Below are positions 13,370-21,265 of a stretch of DNA of 23,844 nucleotides, one piece after another. The notes beneath the pieces were generated by a model. It was not told the origin of the DNA, did no database searches, and saw only the letters and a program-made list of their open reading frames with translations. This DNA is from JBAZWE01 sp041658605 (GTDB lineage Bacteria > Actinomycetota > Thermoleophilia > BMS3ABIN01). The position numbers were made by a program, and so were the translations under genes. The stretch is taken from the NCBI GenBank assembly GCA_041658605.1, contig JBAZZU010000033.1, positions 1 through 23,844 on the forward strand, read 5' to 3'. How positions within the stretch are numbered: position 1 is the stretch's first letter; each line of letters starts with the position of its first letter.

Positions 13370-14563
13370 TTATTTAAGAACCCCGTACCGGTAGCACTGG
13401 CACAGGTCAGCTCCATTAACCTTATTATACCCACGCGCGCGAAATCTGCACCCGCCACGGCACTCCTCCACGAACTCGCAGTTACATTCGAGATCCGAAA
13501 GCGGTGTCTTTGCAATTTTCTGCCAGCAGGCTTCGAGTCCTTCTTCGATGGAGCCGATCGCCTGCTCCGCGTAGAAGCCGCAGCGGGCTGCCTTGCCGTC
13601 TGCCATGACCGCCATCAGGTGGGCGCCGCAGGCGTAACCCGCCAGTGGTTCATGGATGGCGCCGCCGAATGACCGGCGCAGAAAAGGCCCGGCGGTGCGA
13701 GGGTCGACCAGCAGGTCGGTATTTTTCGCCAGGCGGCCGACAGCCGAGGGCAGGTCGACGCTCCACTCGCGGGCGCCAAGACTTCTGACAAGTTCTTCCA
13801 GCATGTCAAAATCCTCGAGATTGCGCCGGTGGATCATCGTAGCGACCGATACCTCCACGCCGGCCTCTTTCAGGTGCCCGATCGCGGCCACGGACCGTTC
13901 GAACGTGCCCCAGCCACGGATATGGTCGTGTGCCTCACGCATGCCGTCCAGGCTCACCTGCACCTCCTGAGCCGAGAGCCGCCGGGCGGTTTCCTTGTCT
14001 ATCAGCGTCCCGTTGGTAAGCAGGACCACCCGCAGGTCTTTGCGTGCGAGGTAATCGTTGATCTCCCAGAAATCCTTATGCAGAAGGGGTTCGCCTCCAG
14101 AGACAAGAAGGCGAAGTCCCTGCATGTCCTCGAACTGGTCTGCGATGGCCACGATCTCGGGCAGGGAAAGCTCGTGAGCGCCGCCCTCGCCCAGAAAACA
14201 GTGGCGGCATTTGAGGTTACAGCGGTCGTTGATGTGAAGCAGCAGGTAACGCAGTGACGGCACCGGGCTCCGGCGCAGACTGAACGCGCGCGCAGCGGGT
14301 TCATCAGCCGTTTCGAGAATACCCTCCCCAAGACAGAAATCCACAAACATCCTGCCTTCTTCCGAATCGGGAACGGCGGCGCCGCGGCCGCATTTTTCAA
14401 GGAAGGTCAGCGCTTTCTGGTTGATGATGTAAAGTTCATCCGTGGCGCGGTTATAAACGCAGGGTTCTTCTAGGTGCTTGGGGGAGCAGTCACCCGTCAG
14501 TCTTACAAGTTGACCAGTCGCAGCTCCATGATCAGCCGGATGGTCACCGCCCGCGGTGCTCAT
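13370..14563 (-). CDS. Radical SAM/SPASM peptide-modifying enzyme with N-terminal PqqD-like domain
   Basis: This 397-residue enzyme has three parts. Residues 20-90 resemble a PqqD/RRE winged helix (EEPCVYNRATDELYIINQKA). A radical SAM barrel carries CX3CX2C (C115, C119, C122 in CNLKCRHC), GGEP at 156-159 and a QVSLDG segment near 202-207. The C-terminal SPASM domain has C312, C328, C346, C360, C362, C368, C372, C388 and C390, enough for two auxiliary [4Fe-4S] clusters. This layout is typical of RiPP maturases making thioether or C-C links. The ATG follows GGAGGAAAAGTA and overlaps the stop of the 80-residue gene by one base, so translation is coupled. The small Cys-rich peptide gene downstream is the obvious substrate candidate. 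Confidence 0.9.
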   Translation of the reverse strand: MSTAGGDHPADHGAATGQLVRLTGDCSPKHLEEPCVYNRATDELYIINQKALTFLEKCGRGAAVPDSEEGRMFVDFCLGEGILETADEPAARAFSLRRSPVPSLRYLLLHINDRCNLKCRHCFLGEGGAHELSLPEIVAIADQFEDMQGLRLLVSGGEPLLHKDFWEINDYLARKDLRVVLLTNGTLIDKETARRLSAQEVQVSLDGMREAHDHIRGWGTFERSVAAIGHLKEAGVEVSVATMIHRRNLEDFDMLEELVRSLGAREWSVDLPSAVGRLAKNTDLLVDPRTAGPFLRRSFGGAIHEPLAGYACGAHLMAVMADGKAARCGFYAEQAIGSIEEGLEACWQKIAKTPLSDLECNCEFVEECRGGCRFRARGYNKVNGADLCQCYRYGVLK

Positions 14564-14805
14564 TACTTTTCCTCCGTGGGTTTTACGGCCTCAGCCAGCT
14601 GGGTGGGCGTAAGGATTCCGCGTTCGATCACCAGCCGCAGGATCTGGAAACAGGAACACTCGAGGTCTTCCTCGTGGTCTTCCGTATAGAAGTCGCAGTC
14701 GTGGCAGAGAAGCTTGCGCAGCTCGGCTGCCGTCAGGTCGTCCGTCCGGGAGCCAAGCTCGCCGGCGGCAGAGTTCAGGTTTGGAAATTCGTTTTCGGCT
14801 GGCAT
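14563..14805 (-). CDS. Small four-Cys protein coupled to the radical SAM enzyme
   Basis: This is an 80-residue acidic protein. A disordered head is followed by LTAAELRKLLCHDCDFYTED, then ECSCF and a helical IERGILTPTQLAEAV. The Cys pairs C34/C37 and C50/C52 form a CxxC...CxC set that could hold zinc or an Fe-S cluster. Its stop overlaps the radical SAM start (TAATG), which strongly suggests a joint function, for example as a substrate-delivery partner, an electron donor or a regulator. I do not recognise the family. The ATG has a poor ribosome binding site, so the exact start is less sure than the gene itself. Confidence 0.7.
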   Translation of the reverse strand: MPAENEFPNLNSAAGELGSRTDDLTAAELRKLLCHDCDFYTEDHEEDLECSCFQILRLVIERGILTPTQLAEAVKPTEEK

Positions 14806-14980
14806 CTGTTTCAGAATATCAAAGTGAAGTTCCGGCCGCCAGCAACGGGTTAGTACAAACGCCGGATACTTCGCTCAAAAGCCTCATTTAAGGTAAAACA
14901 TTATGTTTATCGCTAATGAAGGTATTTAGCTTCACTTAGTTTAAATAGAAGTAATTTTCCATAAATGGTGTGAATACATC

Positions 14981-15009
14981 TTGACAAATGTGAAAACGTG
15001 GGATTTAAT
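14981..15009 (+). promoter_or_regulatory. Sigma-70-type promoter of the cytochrome operon
   Basis: A perfect TTGACA (14981-14986) is spaced 17 bases from TTTAAT (15004-15009), in front of the 12-heme cytochrome gene with a leader of about 130 bases. Confidence 0.65.
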
Positions 15010-15058
15010 ACCCCAGAGGGTACTTCCTTCGCAAGTTCTTTCACGTTTTTTCACATTT
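14986..15058 (+). repeat. Long inverted repeat spanning the cytochrome promoter
   Basis: AAATGTGAAAACGTG (14986-15000) lies in the promoter spacer. Its reverse complement recurs, with two extra T, as CACGTTTTTTCACATTT (15042-15058) in the leader. The halves could be paired operators for a looping regulator, with TGTGA/TCACA half-sites as in CRP/FNR-type sites, or the arms of a leader hairpin. Confidence 0.6.
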
Positions 15059-15147
15059 CTTGAAATCAAGGGAGGGCACATGAGAGCTCGCGCACGCGCG
15101 GAAAAATGTGCCTCAGGTCGTATTGAAACGCGAGCAAGGCGGCGGCC

Positions 15148-16140
15148 GTGAGGTGGATCATTAAGAAGTTCAAGGGGATTGGTCACTGGTTTTCCAATCT
15201 TTCATCTACAGCCAAGATTATCGTATCGGTAATCATGCTGGTTCTGATTTTTGCCGGCAGCCTCGGAAGCTACCGGATGTACAACTACACACAGAACGAC
15301 CCCGAGTTCTGCCGCTCATGTCACACGATGGAGACGGCATGGACCCGGTGGGAAAGCAGCGAGCACAGCAAGGTAGGTTGTCACAGCTGTCATACGGTAA
15401 GCCCGGTCGGGGGCATGCAGCTGGTAGTGAATTATTTGATGGAAAAGCCGGACCGGAACACGAACCATGCGTCGATTCCGGACAAGGCTTGTGAGAAGTG
15501 CCATTACAGTGGCGATCCGCAGTGGGTGCAGGTACAGGACACCGCCGGGCACAAGGCTCACGCCGAAGGCCAGAATGTCGCCTGCCAGACCTGTCACGGT
15601 ATGCGCCTGCACAGTTTCCGGCCATCGACTGAGATCTGTGTCGCCTGCCACGCCGATCATGTAGAAGGGCAGGAAAAAGCAATCAAGGTTTCGCAGATGC
15701 GTGACCTGCACTGTGTGGAATGTCATCCGTTCATGCGTGAAGACAGCCCGCTGAGGCCTACCAGGGAAACCTGTCTGAGCTGTCATCAGAAGATAAGCAA
15801 CGGCGTGACTTTTCCGGATAACGCACCGATGAAGTGGGACTGCCGGGAATGCCATAAACCGCATAACTCGGACAAGCCGGTCGTAGACTGCACATCCTGC
15901 CACGCGGGAGTCCTGCAGCAGGGCCTGCACAAGGCGACGACCCATTCGCAGACGGCGTGCAAGGTATGCCACAAGCCGCACGAGTGGAAGGTGACTGTCA
16001 GGGAAACCTGCACCGGTTGTCATCAGGACAAGGCCGCTCATAACGCGGACAAGGTGTGCGTCGACTGTCACGACTACAAGTCGTCCGCGCCGACAGCATG
16101 TGTGCTGCCAGTGGATGATGCGGGAAACCCGACGGCATAG
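15148..16140 (+). CDS. Dodecaheme c-type cytochrome with NapC/NrfH-like membrane anchor
   Basis: This 330-residue protein has an N-terminal membrane span (about 22-42) followed by twelve CxxCH heme motifs, at C55, 78, 115, 146, 164, 189, 209, 232, 248, 271, 288 and 304. The start of the heme domain (YNYTQNDPEFCRSCHTMETA) looks like NapC/NirT/NrfH quinol dehydrogenases, which take electrons from menaquinol. The remaining hemes would form a periplasmic wire. One lone Cys (C318) follows the last heme. The start is a GTG at 15148 with a weak GGCGGC site; no better start precedes the membrane span. It is the first gene of the respiratory operon and would link quinones to the molybdoenzyme or to external acceptors. 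Confidence 0.9.
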   Translation: MRWIIKKFKGIGHWFSNLSSTAKIIVSVIMLVLIFAGSLGSYRMYNYTQNDPEFCRSCHTMETAWTRWESSEHSKVGCHSCHTVSPVGGMQLVVNYLMEKPDRNTNHASIPDKACEKCHYSGDPQWVQVQDTAGHKAHAEGQNVACQTCHGMRLHSFRPSTEICVACHADHVEGQEKAIKVSQMRDLHCVECHPFMREDSPLRPTRETCLSCHQKISNGVTFPDNAPMKWDCRECHKPHNSDKPVVDCTSCHAGVLQQGLHKATTHSQTACKVCHKPHEWKVTVRETCTGCHQDKAAHNADKVCVDCHDYKSSAPTACVLPVDDAGNPTA

Positions 16141-16184
16141 GTTCCCGGCAGAAGCTATATACAATCCAATAGTTCTTAGTGTAT

Positions 16185-16238
16185 TATGTGGCCTGGATTT
16201 CAAGGTCAGGCCACATATATGCGCCTCATGTGAGGCGC
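16185..16238 (+). terminator. Two tandem hairpins between cytochrome and membrane-peptide genes
   Basis: The first hairpin has perfect 11-bp arms TATGTGGCCTG / CAGGCCACATA (16185-16195, 16207-16217). The second has 8-bp arms GCGCCTCA / TGAGGCGC (16221-16228, 16231-16238). Neither has a T tract. They may be RNA-processing or stability elements, or an attenuator setting the ratio of cytochrome to downstream subunits. Confidence 0.55.
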
Positions 16239-16265
16239 CGGGAAGAAAGGCGAGAGGGTAAATTC

Positions 16266-16400
16266 ATGTGGTATATCATGGAAGTTCCACAATTCTTTCT
16301 TATTAATTTAATCGCAACCACCCTGATCCTGGTGACGCTTTCTTTTGGCATCCCCCCGGTAATCAACTGGTTGATGAAAAGGATGCATCAGGAGCAATAG
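16266..16400 (+). CDS. 44-residue single-span membrane peptide
   Basis: The gene starts at the ATG at 16266 after AGAGGG and encodes a short head (MWYIMEVPQF) and one hydrophobic span (FLINLIATTLILVTLSFGIP). A basic end follows (NWLMKRMHQEQ). Positive charges at the C-terminus suggest that end faces the cytoplasm. Small single-span subunits accompany many respiratory membrane complexes. Its place between the 12-heme cytochrome and the ferredoxin subunit suggests it is an accessory subunit. No family is recognised. The next 222 bases hold a bulged hairpin near 16402-16436 and no gene. Confidence 0.65.
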   Translation: MWYIMEVPQFFLINLIATTLILVTLSFGIPPVINWLMKRMHQEQ

Positions 16401-16622
16401 TCTGGTGCGGCACGTGAACGACGCCGCAGACCAGGTCATTCAAGGTGGACGCAGCCAGATAGCGAGGGCCATGTAGCTGTCCTTCTTCTCAGAACGCCGT
16501 GTAATCCATGCATGATGAAGACCGGCGCCGGAGTTGCGAATAAACAAAAGGATAGCAATTACGTTTGAATAGATTTCAGGGCACCAGGTTTAAGGTATCC
16601 TGACAGATAAGGAGGAAGCCAA

Positions 16623-17246
16623 GTGGCGAAAAAACGTTATGCGATGGTGATAGACATCCGCCGGTGCATAGGCTGCCATGCCTGCACTGTCGCCTGTAAG
16701 GCCGAGATGGCCGTGCCTCTTGAGGTCAACGCCACCTGGCTGAAGATCGTTGAGAAGGGCAGGTTCCCGGACGCGCGCAGGTTCGTCCTTCCGCGCCTCT
16801 GCAACAACTGCGAAGACGCGATCTGCGCCCGCAACTGTCCCACACAGGCTACTTACAAGCGTGACGACGGTATTGTCATGGTCGACCAGCATCGCTGCAT
16901 CGGCTGCAAGTATTGCATCGCGTCATGCCCTTACGATGTGCGCTATATCAACCCGCTCAAGAATATCGTTCAGAAGTGCTATTTCTGCTCGCATCGCGTG
17001 GACGCCGGCATGGAGCCGGCCTGCGTGGAGACATGCCCGACCCGGGCGATGGTCTTCGGCGACATGAACGACAGCAAGAGTGAGGTTGCGCAGATCATGG
17101 CTTCAAACGCCACGGTCGTACTGAAAAAGGAAATGCAGACCAACCCCCAGGTCCACTACATAGCGCCGGATGAAACCGCCATGAGCAACGTGGAGAGGGA
17201 AATCAATTACTACACCGAAGGCACGCTTTTCAAACTTAAGATCTGA
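16623..17246 (+). CDS. Four-cluster ferredoxin subunit (PsrB/DmsB/NrfC type)
   Basis: This 207-residue electron-transfer subunit has sixteen cluster Cys in four sets: C15/18/21/25, C60/63/68/72, C92/95/98/102 and C119/122/134/138. That layout is typical of the [4Fe-4S]x4 subunits of molybdopterin oxidoreductases. It lacks its own signal peptide, as is usual for partners exported together with a Tat-bearing catalytic subunit. The start is a GTG at 16623 preceded by AAGGAGGA. It lies directly before the NrfD-type and catalytic genes, so it should wire the quinone site to the molybdenum cofactor. Confidence 0.93.
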   Translation: MAKKRYAMVIDIRRCIGCHACTVACKAEMAVPLEVNATWLKIVEKGRFPDARRFVLPRLCNNCEDAICARNCPTQATYKRDDGIVMVDQHRCIGCKYCIASCPYDVRYINPLKNIVQKCYFCSHRVDAGMEPACVETCPTRAMVFGDMNDSKSEVAQIMASNATVVLKKEMQTNPQVHYIAPDETAMSNVEREINYYTEGTLFKLKI

Positions 17247-17280
17247 TCGGGCTAATGACTAGACGGAGGGGAATGCCAGC

Positions 17281-18204
17281 ATGGAACATGGAGACGTAAA
17301 TGTAATCTACTCGGTGGAGCACCAGCTGCCGCTGATCATGTACATCGGCCAGTATTTCTTCTTCACGGGATTAAGCGCGGGCTCGTTCGTCATTTCGGTT
17401 ATCGCCACGCTGCTTGGACGCAAGGAGTTCAAGCCGATCGGAAAGATCACAGCCATTCTGGCGCCGGCTCTGCTCATCATCGCTCCGCTCAACCTGATCC
17501 TCGACCTCGAACAGCCGCTGCGTTTCTGGCATCTGTTCGTCTTTTACAACTGGACTTCGCCCATCACTTACGGCTCATTCCTGTTAACGGCTTATCCGAT
17601 CATGGGCTGTATCTACGCCTTCATGGTTTATACCGACAGGCAGAAACTTGCCAAGGTCTTTGGTATTCTCGGAATCCCGCTGGCCATATCGGTCCACGGA
17701 TATACCGGCTTCATCCTGGCGCTGGCAAAGGCCAGATCACTCTGGAACACCGCCGCCATGCCGACCATTTTCCTGGTTTCAGCCATGGTCTCGGGTATCG
17801 GGCTGGTGGTCATCATCGCCGCCATACGCTACAAGTGGTTTGACAAGGCAGCGACAAATGAAACCAGGGAACAGGACAAGAAACTTATCCTGCAGCTGGC
17901 CCAGTTCATGGCCTATGTGATCATGCTGGACCTGTTCCTCATCCTGTCAGATGTCCTCGTACTTCTGACGGCACACTCGGATGCATACGAAGCTGGCATG
18001 TTGATCCTGACTGGTAACTTCGCTCCCCTGTTTGTCGGAGTGGAAATAATTTTGGGCTCGTTTTTGCCCATTTTACTGATACTGGGGCCGAAGATGCGAA
18101 ATTCGCTGACTGCGGTTGTGGTGGCCTCGATCCTGGTTAATATCGGAGTTTACGCCATGCGTTTTGTCATGGTAATCGGCGGTCAGACAGTACCTCTCAG
18201 TTAG
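17281..18204 (+). CDS. NrfD/PsrC-type quinone-binding membrane subunit
   Basis: This 307-residue membrane protein has about eight hydrophobic spans and matches NrfD/PsrC, the quinol-interacting anchor of complex iron-sulfur molybdoenzymes. Segments typical of the family are YFFFTGLSAGSFVISVIATL near the N-terminus, NLILDLEQPLRFWHLF and FYNWTSPITYGSFLL. A strong GGAGGGG site precedes the ATG. It lies 34 bases after the ferredoxin subunit and 15 bases before the catalytic subunit, a classical B-C-A order. It should exchange electrons with menaquinone; the direction depends on the unknown substrate. Confidence 0.93.
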   Translation: MEHGDVNVIYSVEHQLPLIMYIGQYFFFTGLSAGSFVISVIATLLGRKEFKPIGKITAILAPALLIIAPLNLILDLEQPLRFWHLFVFYNWTSPITYGSFLLTAYPIMGCIYAFMVYTDRQKLAKVFGILGIPLAISVHGYTGFILALAKARSLWNTAAMPTIFLVSAMVSGIGLVVIIAAIRYKWFDKAATNETREQDKKLILQLAQFMAYVIMLDLFLILSDVLVLLTAHSDAYEAGMLILTGNFAPLFVGVEIILGSFLPILLILGPKMRNSLTAVVVASILVNIGVYAMRFVMVIGGQTVPLS

Positions 18205-18219
18205 GCAAGGAGCAATCGA

Positions 18220-20553
18220 ATGCGAATGATAAACCGTAGAGACTTTCTTAAATTAGGCGCCGCCAGCGCCGCGGTGCTGGCGATTGAAAGCCAGTTTCAC
18301 CCCTTCGCCTACGCGGCCGAGCGGCTTGCGGAAGGCGGCCGTTCCGTCAACCGCACCTCGGGTCTTCCGAGATCGTTCCTGCCCAGCACATGTACCCAGT
18401 GCCCCGCGGGATGCGGCACCATCGGTTACGTGGAAGAGAGCCGGCTGGTCAAGATCGGCGGCAATCCCAAACATTTAAGCAACGAGAGCGCCCTTTGCGC
18501 GCGCGGCCAGGCGGGCATCAACGCCGTGTACGACCCCGACCGGCTGCTCAAGCCCCTCAAGCGGGTAGGCCAGCGCGGACGGAATTCCTGGCAGGAGATT
18601 TCCTGGGAACAGGCATATAAGGAAGTTGCCGAGAACATGAACGCGCTCAAGACAGGCGGCGCACAGGATTTTATCTTCCTGACTGACGACCTCGAGCGCG
18701 ATGCGCTTGGCCGTCGCTTCACGAACGCCCTCGGTTCCGCCAATGCTTTTGGCGCTTCGGGCATCTATGACGCCAACAAGCGTGCCGGCACCAGCCTCAC
18801 ATGGGGCAAGGAAGGCGACATGCCGGACGTCGCAAACAGCAAGTACATCCTGTCTTTCGGCGCCAACCCCTATGAGAGCGGTCCGCAGTTTGTCGGTTTT
18901 GCGCGGAGGCTTGTCGACGGAGTCGTCAAAAATCAGGCCAAACTCGTAGTCTTCGATGTGAGGCTGACCAACACTTCGGCCAAGGCGACTGAAGTCTTTT
19001 ATGTCCAGCCGGGCACATACGCGCTCGTGGCCCTGGCGATGGCGAATGTCATAATGCAGGAAGGGCTCTACGACGGGGCTTTCATCGAGAGCTGGACGAA
19101 CGTCTCACCGGCTCAGCTGGCGCAGCACCTGGCTGAATATACTCCCGAGCGCGCCGAGGCTGAAACCGGTGTCAGCGCCACGGTCATCCGCCGCATAGCC
19201 GCGGAATTCGCCACTACCAAGCCAGCGACAACCGTTACCGATAACATGCTTTCAGCGCACAAGAACGGTGTGCAGAACGAGCGTGCTGCGATGTTGCTCA
19301 ACATCATCACCGGCAACATAGACAGGCGCGGTGGACTCTGTCTTCCGAGGCAATACGACCTTACCGATCCGGCTCCGGTTCCACCGATACCGGCCCCCAC
19401 CGCGGCGACAGGCCAGTCGATCGTTGCCGCGATGACGATGATCAAGCAGCGCAAGCAGCCGGTCGGCGTGCTGATGACACACGGGTTCAATCCCGTATAC
19501 GCAAATCCTGACGGTACGTCCGTCGAAGAGACTCTCAAGGACGAGACCCTTATCAAGTACCACGTGGCCATAACTCCGTTTATAACAGAAACTGCGGCCA
19601 TGGCGGACATCATCTTTCCGGAGACGACATACCTGGAGGACTGGGACATCGAGGTCCGGCCCTCGCTCGAGCTCGTGCCCTTTGTCGCCCTGCGCCAGCC
19701 AGTTGTGCCGCCGCTGGATTCAGCAAAGTCCTTTTTTGATATCGCGCTCGAACTGTCAAGCACAATCGGCGGCATGCAGCAGTTCTTCCCCTGGAAATCC
19801 GTTGACGGCTGGCTTAAAGCAAGAATCAGCGGTATCGATGGGCTCATGAAAGCCGGTGGACTCGACTATCTGAAACAGCATGGCGTCTGGTATGACCCCA
19901 AATCCAGGCCGAATTACGGTTCCTACCAGGCGGGTGGTTTTCCGACTCCGTCGGGACGCATCGAGGTCTATTCACAGAACCTGGCTTCGAGGAACTTCGC
20001 GCCGCTGCCGGTATATGAGCCGATTGCAGCCTTCCGCACCATTTCAGAGGAAAAGAACGAAATGATACTCACCATTTACGACACCGCCCTGCAGACCGAC
20101 TACAAAACGGGTAACTGCATGTGGGTCGATGAGATACTTCACAATAATCCCGCCTGGATCAATCCGGAAACGGCAGCCAGGCTGGGCATCATCGAGGGCG
20201 ATGCCATAAAGATAAGGCGCACATCGAGATCGGGCGAGGCCAAGAAGTCGTCCATCGAGACCACGGCATTCCTTAGCGAAGGTGTTCACCCGAGGGTGGT
20301 CGCCATGGCAAACGGCGTAGGTCATACCGATTTCGGACATGTTGCCGAAGGTGAGAAGTTTGAGAAGAACGGCGCGACGGTAACCGGATCGGAGATACCC
20401 AAGTTCCTGCAGGATCCGAACAGCAAGCTGATCTGGTGGGGAGAAAAGGGCGGTATCGGCGTCAACGCCAAGGATATCGTGCCTGCCGACTTGGATCCGA
20501 TTGGCGGCGGCGAAGCCTGGGGCGACGTGGTCGTAGTTCTGGCCAAGAGCTAA
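18220..20553 (+). CDS. Tat-exported molybdopterin oxidoreductase catalytic subunit (PsrA/PhsA-like)
   Basis: This 777-residue DMSO-reductase-family catalytic subunit starts with a Tat signal (NRRDFLK at 5-11, then a hydrophobic Ala stretch), so the enzyme is periplasmic. The N-terminal [4Fe-4S] site is C58xxC61xxxC65 and C93. Cofactor-binding blocks such as YILSFGANPYESGP (209-222) and a C-terminal dinucleotide-binding domain with ETAARLGIIEGDAIKI follow. Where PsrA, PhsA and related enzymes carry the Mo-ligand Cys, I see GIYDANKRAGTSLTWG (181-196) without Cys, Ser or Sec. An Asp ligand (D184) or no protein ligand is possible. Polysulfide, thiosulfate, tetrathionate or oxyanion reduction are all open. 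Its chaperone follows nine bases later. Confidence 0.88.
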   Translation: MRMINRRDFLKLGAASAAVLAIESQFHPFAYAAERLAEGGRSVNRTSGLPRSFLPSTCTQCPAGCGTIGYVEESRLVKIGGNPKHLSNESALCARGQAGINAVYDPDRLLKPLKRVGQRGRNSWQEISWEQAYKEVAENMNALKTGGAQDFIFLTDDLERDALGRRFTNALGSANAFGASGIYDANKRAGTSLTWGKEGDMPDVANSKYILSFGANPYESGPQFVGFARRLVDGVVKNQAKLVVFDVRLTNTSAKATEVFYVQPGTYALVALAMANVIMQEGLYDGAFIESWTNVSPAQLAQHLAEYTPERAEAETGVSATVIRRIAAEFATTKPATTVTDNMLSAHKNGVQNERAAMLLNIITGNIDRRGGLCLPRQYDLTDPAPVPPIPAPTAATGQSIVAAMTMIKQRKQPVGVLMTHGFNPVYANPDGTSVEETLKDETLIKYHVAITPFITETAAMADIIFPETTYLEDWDIEVRPSLELVPFVALRQPVVPPLDSAKSFFDIALELSSTIGGMQQFFPWKSVDGWLKARISGIDGLMKAGGLDYLKQHGVWYDPKSRPNYGSYQAGGFPTPSGRIEVYSQNLASRNFAPLPVYEPIAAFRTISEEKNEMILTIYDTALQTDYKTGNCMWVDEILHNNPAWINPETAARLGIIEGDAIKIRRTSRSGEAKKSSIETTAFLSEGVHPRVVAMANGVGHTDFGHVAEGEKFEKNGATVTGSEIPKFLQDPNSKLIWWGEKGGIGVNAKDIVPADLDPIGGGEAWGDVVVVLAKS

Positions 20554-20562
20554 TACGAGAGC

Positions 20563-21216
20563 ATGTCTTTGGCCTCAACAGGGGCTGGCGGGCAGGAAGA
20601 TGAACTCGCCAGGGCCCGGGCAAGCATGTTCGGACTCGTCGCTCGGGTTTTCAGCGGCCGTCCGACGGAAGGGCTGCTTGACGGCATCAGGGATTCGCAG
20701 ATGCTGGAGTCACTGTCCGCGTTTGATGTGGTTTTCGAGGAAGACTTCCTTGAGACGGACATCGACCAGCTTGTCGGTGATCTGGCCGGGGAATTTGTAA
20801 GGCTGTTTATCGGCCCGGGGCATCATATCGCGCCCTATGAGTCGGTTTATGTCCGCTCAGAGGACGAGGATTCGCCCAGATTATGGGGCAAGGCGACGGT
20901 CGAGGTGGCGAACTTCTACCTGGAAGCCGGGCTGGAGCTCCCGACAGGCCAGACGCCGGATCATCTGGGGCTGGAACTGGAAGCGATGGCTGTGCTGGCT
21001 GAGGCTGAAGCGGTGAGCCGTGAGACCGGCGACCTGGATAGCGCCAAAGAAATTTTTGAAATGCAGAATGAGTTTTGCAGGCAGCACCTGCGGATCTGGG
21101 TGCCGAAGATCTGCAGTGAGATTGGGAACGAAACGGCGAGCAGTTTTTATCGCAACATGGCTTTATTGACTGCCAGCCTGGTTGAGATGCAATGTGGCGC
21201 GGATTCGGTTTTTTAA
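20563..21216 (+). CDS. TorD/DmsD-family molybdoenzyme chaperone
   Basis: This 217-residue cytoplasmic all-helical chaperone binds the Tat signal of its partner molybdoenzyme and guards cofactor insertion before export. The family signature is visible as EFVRLFIGPGHHIAPYESVY at about residues 77-96, followed by PDHLGLELEAMAVLAEAEA. It starts at the ATG at 20563, nine bases after the catalytic subunit, with a weak GAG site, so coupled translation is likely. The presence of a dedicated chaperone supports a functional, Tat-exported molybdoenzyme. Confidence 0.9.
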   Translation: MSLASTGAGGQEDELARARASMFGLVARVFSGRPTEGLLDGIRDSQMLESLSAFDVVFEEDFLETDIDQLVGDLAGEFVRLFIGPGHHIAPYESVYVRSEDEDSPRLWGKATVEVANFYLEAGLELPTGQTPDHLGLELEAMAVLAEAEAVSRETGDLDSAKEIFEMQNEFCRQHLRIWVPKICSEIGNETASSFYRNMALLTASLVEMQCGADSVF

Positions 21217-21265
21217 AGAAAGGCATGGGTATGTTGCCAGAACATAGAGGGAGGACAAGACTTTA

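Larger units (their letters stand above)
14806..15147. other. AT-rich divergent intergenic region
   Basis: This 342-base region separates the radical SAM cassette (minus) from the cytochrome operon (plus). It contains the plus-strand promoter and long inverted repeat listed separately. No open frame with a ribosome binding site is seen on either strand. A minus-strand TTGTCA - N17 - TTATGG is a weak candidate for the cassette promoter. Confidence 0.5.

Noticed and set aside
15316..16203. Long minus-strand frame opposite the 12-heme cytochrome
   Set aside because: It mirrors the regular CxxCH codons of the plus-strand gene and has no recognisable protein features of its own.
19113..19847. 244-residue minus-strand frame opposite the molybdoenzyme gene
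   Set aside because: Its composition is Ser/Pro/Arg-rich shadow sequence opposite strongly conserved coding sequence.
18220..20553. Naming the enzyme arsenate reductase ArrA because of the ars genes nearby
   Set aside because: The gene order, the accompanying NrfD subunit and two multiheme cytochromes do not point specifically to Arr, and no ArrA-specific motif was recognised. The ars genes belong to a separate operon.
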